Of a stretch of DNA of 6,536 nucleotides, positions 1-5,517 are shown piece by piece. The notes beneath the pieces were generated by a model. The model worked only from the letters and a program-made list of their open reading frames with translations. It did no database searches and was not told the DNA's origin. The stretch's first letter is position 1. The number at the start of each line of letters is the position of its first letter. Source of the stretch: Alphaproteobacteria bacterium (GTDB taxonomy: Bacteria > Pseudomonadota > Alphaproteobacteria > Puniceispirillales > UBA1172); the NCBI GenBank assembly GCA_023259875.1, contig JALRFL010000084.1:1-6536 (forward strand). The letters run 5' to 3'. Made by a program: the position numbers and the translations under genes.

Positions 1-29
1 TGAATTCTTCCTGACCGAAACCACGTGTC

Positions 30-263
30 GTGCCAGCCGGAGTGCCAAGTCGCACACCAGACGTGATCATTGGCGGCTGTTGTGGCACAACGCCAGAGCA
101 TATTAAGGCCATGCGCTTAGCACTTGAGGCAGCTACAGAACGCCAGCCCGTGGATGCAGAAAGACTTGAAAACACCCTTGGCAAGCCGTGGAAAAATATT
201 GAAAAACCATCTGGGGATAAACCTTCGGGGGAAGCATCACGCCGTCGCCGTCGCCGGGGGTAA
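30..263 (+). CDS. Homocysteine S-methyltransferase, C-terminal end only (Bmt/MetH-N family)
   Basis: This is the last part of a pterin-independent, zinc-dependent enzyme that moves a methyl group to homocysteine to make methionine; the usual donor for the closest relatives is betaine. The frame shows the family signature VIIGGCCGTTPEHI, with the adjacent cysteines (codons at 78-83) that form two of the three zinc ligands. After it come a short helix and a polar tail ending in RRRRRRG, a tail type I recall from alphaproteobacterial Bmt proteins. The family is about 300 residues or more, so some 230 N-terminal residues, including the substrate barrel, are missing. The frame is closed by TGA at 12-14, and the first possible start, GTG at 30, has no Shine-Dalgarno sequence. 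It is therefore probably not a true start but the result of a frameshift, a decayed gene or a sequence error. Family assignment is firm; intactness and methyl donor are not. Confidence 0.7.
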   Translation: MPAGVPSRTPDVIIGGCCGTTPEHIKAMRLALEAATERQPVDAERLENTLGKPWKNIEKPSGDKPSGEASRRRRRRG

Positions 264-306
264 TCATCTGCCGCAGGGTTTTGATGCAAAAGCGCTTGCA
301 TGACCT

Positions 307-330
307 CCCCTCATCACGATAGATAAGGGG
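307..330 (+). other. Imperfect hairpin in the bmt-aspS gap
   Basis: CCCCT (307-311) pairs with AGGGG (326-330) and ATC (313-315) with GAT (322-324), separated by one C/A mismatch and closed by a six-base loop. No T-run follows, so it is not a standard intrinsic terminator. It lies between the methyltransferase stop and aspS and could be an mRNA end-stabilising stem or chance. The rest of the 264-368 gap holds only a weak promoter-like pair (TTGCAT at 296-301, about 18 bases, TAGATA at 320-325) and the aspS ribosome binding site. Confidence 0.25.
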
Positions 331-368
331 CAAGATTGCCTTGTAACTGCCGCTAGCGGAGAAAATAT

Positions 369-2141
369 ATGAACGCTTACCGCACCCATAACTGTAATGC
401 TCTGACCATGAATGATGTCGGCGCAACGGTAACCTTGTCTGGATGGATCAATCGTAAGCGTGATCACGGCCAGTTGATGTTTGTTGATCTGCGCGATCAT
501 TTTGGCATCACGCAATGTGTCGCCGATAGCTCTGATGCTAGCTTTGCCATGGTAGAAGACACGCGAGTGGAATCCGTTGTCCGGATCAAAGGTCGGGTAG
601 TTAAGCGTGATCCCGATACCGTTAATTCTAATTTGCCAACAGGCGAGATTGAGGTACGCATTGATTCATTTGAGGTGCTTTCGCACGCCAATGTCTTGCC
701 GCTTCAGGTCAATTCTGATGAAGACGCAGGCGAAGAAACCCGTTTGCGTTACCGCTATCTTGATCTTAGGCGCGCGCGACCACACCAGAATATCTTGTTG
801 CGCTCACAGATCATTCAATCCATTCGTAATCGCATGGTTGCCCAAGGGTTTACCGAGTTTCAAACCCCTATCTTAACGGCATCATCACCTGAAGGCGCAC
901 GGGATTTTCTTGTGCCCTCACGCCTGCACCCGGGAAAGTTTTATGCTCTGCCCCAAGCCCCACAGCAGTTCAAACAGCTGATTATGGTATCGGGGTTTGA
1001 TCGCTATTTTCAGATTGCCCCATGTTTTCGTGACGAGGACAGCCGCGCTGACCGCAGCCCGGGGGAGTTCTATCAGCTTGACCTTGAGATGAGCTTTGTT
1101 GAACAGGATGATGTTTTTGCGGCGGTGGAACCAGTTATCGCTGGCGTATTTGCAGAGTTCACGGACAAAGACATTGCCTCAACTTTTCCGCGTATTACTT
1201 TTGCGGATGCCATGCTGAAATATGGCACGGATAAACCTGATTTGCGCATACCCTTGGAAATTCAAGATGTCACCGAAACCTTTAGGGATTCCGGATTTAG
1301 CATTTTTGCCAAAGCGGTAGCAAGTGGCGCCGTGGTGCGCGCTGTTCCGGGGCCAGATTGCGGCAATCGGGCGTTTGCTGATCGCATGAACAGCTGGGCT
1401 CAAGGCGAAGGCGCCCCCGGCATGGGTTACATTATCTATGCGGAAGGTGAGGCACGCGGTCCTGTTGCCAAAGCGTTAGGGGATGATCAGGCCTTTGCTC
1501 TGCGTGATCAGATGGGGCTTAAAGATGGTGACGCGCTATTCTTTGCCTGTGCTGAGATGGACGAAGCCGCCGCGCTTGCTGGTAAAGCAAGGGTGCGTAT
1601 CGGCCAAGAAAAAGAGCTGATTGGCGAAGGCTATCAATTCTGTTGGATTGTTGATTTTCCCATGTTTGAGCGCGATAGCATCACCGGCGAGATTGCGTTT
1701 TCGCACAATCCGTTTTCCATGCCGCAAGGGGGCTTGGATGCCCTTAACACTATGGATCCTCTGGATATTAAAGCGTGGCAATATGATCTGGTCTGTAATG
1801 GGATTGAGTTGTCATCCGGGGCGATACGAAACCATTTGCCAGAAGTCATGTATCGCGCGTTTGAGATTGCAGGTTATGGGCCAGAGGTGGTGGATAACAA
1901 ATTCCCCGGCATGATCAATGCGTTTAAATTTGGTGCCCCTCCCCATGGCGGCATTGCCCCAGGCATTGACCGTATCGTCATGCTGATCGCAGATGAGCCA
2001 AATATTCGTGAGGTAATTTTGTTCCCAATGAATGGCAAGGCCGAAGATTTGATGATGGGCGCGCCGTCTGAAGTGGATGATAAACAACTTGCGGAATTGC
2101 ATATCCGCAAGCAGTTACCAATCAAGCCGGCGGGCAATTAA
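369..2141 (+). CDS. aspS: Aspartyl-tRNA synthetase, bacterial type, probably non-discriminating (Asp/Asn)
   Basis: This cytoplasmic class II synthetase of 590 residues, the usual bacterial length, charges tRNA-Asp with aspartate. Domains in order: an OB-fold anticodon-binding domain (about 1-110); the class II core beginning near 140, with motif 1 around FTEFQTPIL (161-169); motif 2 at CFRDEDSRADRSPGEF (219-234); the bacterial GAD insertion (about 290-420); and motif 3 at GGIAPGIDR (527-535), which contains the ATP-binding arginine. The ATG at 369 follows GGAG (358-361) by seven bases and matches the family N-terminus. The OB-fold loop reads RKRDHG with His33, where E. coli, a discriminating enzyme, has leucine (RRRDLG). 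Histidine there marks non-discriminating enzymes such as that of Pseudomonas aeruginosa, which also make Asp-tRNA-Asn for GatCAB amidation. That subclass is inferred; the aspS identity is secure. It stands 105 bases after the methyltransferase and converges on ctaA. Confidence 0.98.
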   Translation: MNAYRTHNCNALTMNDVGATVTLSGWINRKRDHGQLMFVDLRDHFGITQCVADSSDASFAMVEDTRVESVVRIKGRVVKRDPDTVNSNLPTGEIEVRIDSFEVLSHANVLPLQVNSDEDAGEETRLRYRYLDLRRARPHQNILLRSQIIQSIRNRMVAQGFTEFQTPILTASSPEGARDFLVPSRLHPGKFYALPQAPQQFKQLIMVSGFDRYFQIAPCFRDEDSRADRSPGEFYQLDLEMSFVEQDDVFAAVEPVIAGVFAEFTDKDIASTFPRITFADAMLKYGTDKPDLRIPLEIQDVTETFRDSGFSIFAKAVASGAVVRAVPGPDCGNRAFADRMNSWAQGEGAPGMGYIIYAEGEARGPVAKALGDDQAFALRDQMGLKDGDALFFACAEMDEAAALAGKARVRIGQEKELIGEGYQFCWIVDFPMFERDSITGEIAFSHNPFSMPQGGLDALNTMDPLDIKAWQYDLVCNGIELSSGAIRNHLPEVMYRAFEIAGYGPEVVDNKFPGMINAFKFGAPPHGGIAPGIDRIVMLIADEPNIREVILFPMNGKAEDLMMGAPSEVDDKQLAELHIRKQLPIKPAGN

Positions 2142-2154
2142 CTGGATATGGTAT

Positions 2155-3159
2155 CTAAGGGGCGCGAGTTAACCCATGCGCTACCCAAAGCACTGTGATC
2201 AAAAGCGCTGCCGCACCGGCCTGATGCCATGTCCCTAGGCTAACAGGGACTTGGTATAATAAGGTAAAAACGCCAAGTAAGAATTGGCAACCAACCACCA
2301 CCAGCATGACAAAGGCTGGCACAATCAGGCCATGTTTTCTAGCTCTGAACCAAAGGCTTACCACCCCAAGCGCGGCTATAACCGCTAGCCAGCGGTGATG
2401 AAACTGGGCGGAAGCCGGATTTTCAAAAGCGTCCATCGCCCCATAAAACCCGTATTCAATGGGAATAAATTGCCCCCCCATCAGGGGATATTCATTATAG
2501 ATCAGCCCAGCGTTCATGCCTGCCACAAAAGCTCCGGCAACAATCGTGATCGCAAGGATACCAATAACGCCAGCCACATGACCACGCGGTGCGCCAGCAC
2601 GGCCATAAACCAGATCAGCGATTGTCCAAACCAAAACGCCTAAAATGGTAAGCGCCATGCCAAGATGGGTTGCTAGCCGATATTGGGACACATAAGGGTT
2701 ATCAACCAATCCGGATTTCACCATCCACCAACCAATACCGCCTTGGGCCGCGCCCAGACCCAACAGGATCAAAAACCGCCAGCGATATCCTTGCGGAAGT
2801 CGGCGGCGCAAAGCAAACACCAACAATGGTAAGGCAAAGGCCAGCCCGATTAGCCGCCCAAGAACACGGTGCAGATATTCCCAAAAGAAAATCCATTTAA
2901 ACTCAGCCAAACTCATGCCGGCGTTAATTTTCTGATATTCGGGGGACTGCCGATAGAGATCAAAAACGCGCCCCCATTCGGCGTCTGTCATCGGCGGCAA
3001 TATTCCCATCAATGGTCGCCATTCCACCATTGATAATCCACTATCGGTTAGCCGGGTGATGCCGCCAACGGTAATCATGGCAAACACCATAAGCGTGACT
3101 AGCCCCAACCAAATCACCACAGGGCGGTTTTTCCACATATTATCAGCTGTTGTATTCAT
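2155..3159 (-). CDS. ctaA: Heme A synthase (COX15/CtaA family)
   Basis: This inner-membrane enzyme oxidises the C8 methyl of heme O to a formyl group, giving heme A for aa3-type cytochrome oxidase. From the chosen ATG it has 334 residues and about eight membrane segments (near 14-33, 98-116, 128-146, 163-182, 196-215, 257-272, 278-299, 313-330). The family motif GGITRLTDSGLSMVEW (32-47) follows the first segment. The four expected heme-ligand histidines are in EYLHR (H97), THLG (H165), FHHRW (H255) and GTWHQ (H312). The Bacillus-type external cysteine pairs are absent; the only cysteine I see is in segment 7, which fits the alphaproteobacterial/mitochondrial class. A TTG at 3192 would add 11 residues but has no ribosome site, whereas AAGGG at 3167-3171 sits seven bases before the ATG at 3159. 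No oxidase genes are adjacent. It converges on aspS with 13 bases between. Confidence 0.95.
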   Translation of the reverse strand: MNTTADNMWKNRPVVIWLGLVTLMVFAMITVGGITRLTDSGLSMVEWRPLMGILPPMTDAEWGRVFDLYRQSPEYQKINAGMSLAEFKWIFFWEYLHRVLGRLIGLAFALPLLVFALRRRLPQGYRWRFLILLGLGAAQGGIGWWMVKSGLVDNPYVSQYRLATHLGMALTILGVLVWTIADLVYGRAGAPRGHVAGVIGILAITIVAGAFVAGMNAGLIYNEYPLMGGQFIPIEYGFYGAMDAFENPASAQFHHRWLAVIAALGVVSLWFRARKHGLIVPAFVMLVVVGCQFLLGVFTLLYQVPVSLGTWHQAGAAALLITVLWVAHGLTRAP

Positions 3160-3166
3160 CATCACG

Positions 3167-3171
3167 CCCTT
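3167..3171 (-). promoter_or_regulatory. Ribosome binding site deciding the ctaA start
   Basis: AAGGG on the minus strand lies four bases before the ATG at 3162-3160 and seven before the next ATG at 3159-3157. The spacing favours the second of the two adjacent ATGs. The upstream TTG (3192-3190) lies before this site, so using it would bury the site inside the coding region. From here to the groES promoter (about 3172-3339) I see no gene, and no convincing sigma-70 promoter for ctaA. Confidence 0.55.
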
Positions 3172-3339
3172 GTTTCTTCTGATCTCATCCAAGGATAGTC
3201 GTCTCGCATATGCTTAAGGTTGTTACATGCTATGAGGTAATGCCTTTCGCTCAATGTGGCAAGTTAAGGCGGCGCGGCAGATCGGCGCAAGCCACTTTTC
3301 AGGAAAGGCGATCAGAAATGCTTTTTTTCTTAGTATTTC

Positions 3340-3368
3340 CTTGACAGCCCTTGCCGCTATCCCCATAT
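3340..3368 (+). promoter_or_regulatory. groESL heat-shock promoter (sigma-32/RpoH type)
   Basis: CTTGACA (3340-3346), 14 bases, then CCCCATAT (3361-3368). This closely matches the enterobacterial sigma-32 pattern CTTGAAA, 13-17 bases, CCCCATNT. The same bases can be read as a vegetative promoter, TTGACA with 17 bases to CATATA, so basal transcription by the housekeeping sigma factor is also likely. A T-rich run (3322-3329) lies just upstream. Transcription would start near 3375, about ten bases before the CIRCE element. The assignment rests on sequence match and on position before groES. Confidence 0.8.
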
Positions 3369-3384
3369 ACGCTCTAACCCAGTG

Positions 3385-3411
3385 TTGGCACTGTCGGGCT
3401 TAGAGTGCTAA
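3385..3411 (+). promoter_or_regulatory. CIRCE operator (HrcA binding site)
   Basis: The right arm GAGTGCTAA (3403-3411) matches the CIRCE consensus perfectly. The left arm TTGGCACTG (3385-3393) differs at two positions from TTAGCACTC, and the spacer is exactly nine bases (3394-3402). It sits just after the predicted groESL transcription start, where bound HrcA would block transcription and where the transcribed repeat can form a hairpin in the leader. HrcA itself is not encoded in this window, so its presence is inferred from the operator. Confidence 0.93.
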
Positions 3412-3461
3412 AACCGAAAACACCAACACTAACATGACCATATTTAATGAGGAGACTAGGC

Positions 3462-3749
3462 ATGAAATTCAGGCCGCTTCACGACCGCGTTCTGGTTGAG
3501 CGCGTTGAGCAGGAAACCAAAACGGCTGGTGGGATTATCATTCCCGATACAGCAAAAGAAAAGCCCATGCAGGGTAAAGTAAAGGCTGTCGGTTCAGGCA
3601 ACCGTGATGAAACCGGCAAACTGGTTCCACTGGATGTTAAGGCTGGTGATAGCGTTCTGTTCGGAAAGTATTCCGGAACAGAAGTCAAGATCGACGGCAC
3701 CGAATATCTGATCATGCGTGAATCAGACATTCTTGGTGTGATGAACTGA
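3462..3749 (+). CDS. groES: Co-chaperonin GroES (Hsp10)
   Basis: This 95-residue cytoplasmic protein forms a seven-subunit lid on the GroEL ring and caps the chamber where substrate proteins fold. The N-terminus MKFRPLHDRVLV is the family signature. The mobile loop (about 16-34) carries the hydrophobic GroEL-contacting tripeptide III at 25-27, inside GGIIIPDTAKEKP, and the end reads IMRESDILGVMN. Length and motifs are normal with no gaps. The ATG at 3462 follows GAGGAG (3449-3454) by seven bases. An in-frame ATG at 3447 overlaps that site and would add five residues unlike the family, so it is rejected. It is the first gene of the groESL operon, controlled by the sigma-32-type promoter and CIRCE element upstream, with groEL 59 bases downstream. 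Confidence 0.98.
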   Translation: MKFRPLHDRVLVERVEQETKTAGGIIIPDTAKEKPMQGKVKAVGSGNRDETGKLVPLDVKAGDSVLFGKYSGTEVKIDGTEYLIMRESDILGVMN

Positions 3750-3808
3750 TCCTGATCCTTCCCCAACTCTACGACTTATACTGCAGAAAGACATGAAAGG
3801 TTAAAACC

Positions 3809-5458
3809 ATGGCTGCTAAAGATGTAAAATTCGGCGCAGATGCCCGTCAGAAAATGATGAAGGGCGTTGATATTCTGGCCAACGCTGTCAAGGTAACCCT
3901 CGGCCCAAAAGGCCGTAACGTTGTTCTTGACAAATCTTTCGGTGCTCCGCGCATCACCAAAGACGGTGTGACGGTTGCCAAAGATATCGAACTGAAAGAC
4001 AAGTTTGAAAACATGGGTGCCCAGATGGTGCGCGAAGTGGCTTCTAAAGCTAATGATATGGCTGGTGATGGCACAACAACGGCTACCGTTCTGGCGCAGT
4101 CTATTGCCCAAGAAGGTGCAAAGGCTGTTGCCGCTGGCATGAACCCAATGGATCTTAAGCGCGGCATTGATCTTGCCGTGGAAAAGATCGTTGAAAACCT
4201 CAAAAAGCAATCCAAAAAAATCTCGACCACTGCTGAAGTAGCTCAGGTTGGTACCATCTCAGCCAACGGCGAAAGCGATATCGGTCAGATGATCGCAAAG
4301 GCCATGGAGCGCGTTGGTAACGAAGGCGTCATCACCGTGGAAGAGGCAAAGAGCCTTGAAACTGAACTTGATGTTGTTGAAGGCATGCAGTTCGACCGCG
4401 GCTATCTCTCACCATATTTCATTACTGATGGCGAGAAAATGAAAGCTGAAATGGATAGCCCATATATCCTGATCCATGAGAAAAAACTTACCAATCTGCA
4501 AGATATGCTTCCGATTCTTGAAAAGGTTGTGCAGTCAGGCAAGCCTCTTTTGATTATCGCTGAAGATATCGAAGGTGAAGCCTTAGCCACTCTGGTGGTT
4601 AACCGTCTGCGTGCTGGCCTTAAGGTTGCTGCGGTTAAGGCTCCGGGCTTTGGTGATCGCCGGAAAGCTATGCTCGAAGATATCGCTATCCTGACCAATG
4701 GTACGGTGATTTCTGAAGAAGTGGGCATTTCTCTGGATGCGGTTACTCTGGATATGCTCGGCACCGCCAAGCGTGTTGAGATCACCAAAGAAAACACCAC
4801 TATCGTTGATGGCGCTGGCAAGAGAAAAGACATCGAAGCCCGGTGCAACCAGATTCGCGCTCAAGCCGAAGAAACCACTTCTGACTATGATCGTGAAAAA
4901 CTGCAAGAGCGTCTGGCCAAACTGGCTGGCGGTGTTGCCGTGATCAAAGTCGGCGGTGCTACCGAAGTTGAAGTGAAAGAGCGTAAAGACCGTGTTGATG
5001 ACGCGATGCACGCCACCCGTGCGGCTGTCGAAGAAGGCATTGTCCCTGGTGGCGGCGCCGCTCTGGTAAAGGCTATGCGTGTGCTTGATAAATTGGCAGG
5101 TGATAATGATGACCAGAATGTGGGTATCAATATCGTCCGTCGTGCTATTCAGGCTCCTGCTCGCCAGATCGCTGATAACGCCGGTGCTGATGGCGCGGTG
5201 ATTGTTGGCAAGCTGGTAGAAGACAAGTCCGATACCAATGGTTACAACGCCCAGACAGGCAAGTTTGAAAACCTGATCAAGGCTGGTGTGATTGACCCAA
5301 CCAAAGTTGTTCGCTCTGCTATCCAGAACGCGGCATCGGTTGCTGGTCTTCTGATCACAACAGAGGCTATGGTCAGCGAATTGCCTGAGCCAAAAGCCCC
5401 AGCAGGGCCAGCCCCTGATATGGGCGGCATGGGCGGTATGGGCGGCATGGGATTCTAA
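3809..5458 (+). CDS. groEL: Chaperonin GroEL (Hsp60)
   Basis: This 549-residue subunit builds the double seven-membered ring that folds non-native proteins with ATP and GroES in the cytoplasm. It is full length and well conserved: the equatorial start MAAKDVKFG, Asp52 in KDGVT, the nucleotide-binding GDGTTT with Asp87, and the catalytic Asp398 in DRVDDAM. The apical domain spans about 190-375, and the signature AAVEEGIVPGGGAAL lies at 406-419. The C-terminus ends in the flexible DMGGMGGMGGMGF tail typical of bacterial GroEL that protrudes into the cavity. The ATG follows AAAGG (3796-3800) by eight bases. I see no separate promoter or terminator in the 59-base gap after groES, so the two genes should be cotranscribed under heat-shock control. 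The terminator at 5488-5517 ends the operon. Some alphaproteobacteria have several groEL copies; this one is the kind paired with groES. Confidence 0.99.
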   Translation: MAAKDVKFGADARQKMMKGVDILANAVKVTLGPKGRNVVLDKSFGAPRITKDGVTVAKDIELKDKFENMGAQMVREVASKANDMAGDGTTTATVLAQSIAQEGAKAVAAGMNPMDLKRGIDLAVEKIVENLKKQSKKISTTAEVAQVGTISANGESDIGQMIAKAMERVGNEGVITVEEAKSLETELDVVEGMQFDRGYLSPYFITDGEKMKAEMDSPYILIHEKKLTNLQDMLPILEKVVQSGKPLLIIAEDIEGEALATLVVNRLRAGLKVAAVKAPGFGDRRKAMLEDIAILTNGTVISEEVGISLDAVTLDMLGTAKRVEITKENTTIVDGAGKRKDIEARCNQIRAQAEETTSDYDREKLQERLAKLAGGVAVIKVGGATEVEVKERKDRVDDAMHATRAAVEEGIVPGGGAALVKAMRVLDKLAGDNDDQNVGINIVRRAIQAPARQIADNAGADGAVIVGKLVEDKSDTNGYNAQTGKFENLIKAGVIDPTKVVRSAIQNAASVAGLLITTEAMVSELPEPKAPAGPAPDMGGMGGMGGMGF

Positions 5459-5487
5459 TCCTGCCAACCTTATTCCAACCAATACCG

Positions 5488-5517
5488 AAAAGCCGGAGGA
5501 AACCCCTCCGGCTTTTT
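5488..5517. terminator. Strong Rho-independent terminator, probably bidirectional
   Basis: AAAAGCCGGAGG (5488-5499) and CCTCCGGCTTTT (5505-5516) form a perfect 12-base-pair stem around the five-base loop AAACC. The plus-strand copy ends in five Ts (5513-5517), closing the groESL operon 30 bases after the groEL stop. On the minus strand the left arm gives four Ts, so it can also stop transcripts of the convergent helicase gene, whose TAA stop (5518-5516) falls in the T-run. Confidence 0.95.

Noticed and set aside
240..258. Tandem CGCCGT repeats at the end of the methyltransferase
   Set aside because: They encode the poly-arginine tail seen at the end of related Bmt proteins, so they are coding rather than an independent repeat element.
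3193..3260. Minus-strand promoter for ctaA (TTGAGC, 16 bases, TAGCAT)
   Set aside because: Both hexamers match the consensus poorly, and there is nothing else to support it.
3280..3330. Possible terminator before the groESL promoter (GATCG/CGATC arms followed by a T-run)
   Set aside because: The arms are only five bases with a 24-base loop and are not adjacent to the T-run, and no upstream plus-strand gene needs termination. The T-run fits better as AT-rich promoter-upstream DNA.
3434..3499. Possible 21-codon upstream ORF overlapping the groES start
   Set aside because: There is no ribosome site before its ATG, the peptide has no recognisable features, and the frame simply runs through the groES ribosome site and start.
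4583..5482. Long open frame (299 codons) antisense to groEL
   Set aside because: groEL is unmistakable on the other strand. The antisense frame has no ribosome site or recognisable domain and is explained by the codon pattern of a conserved gene.
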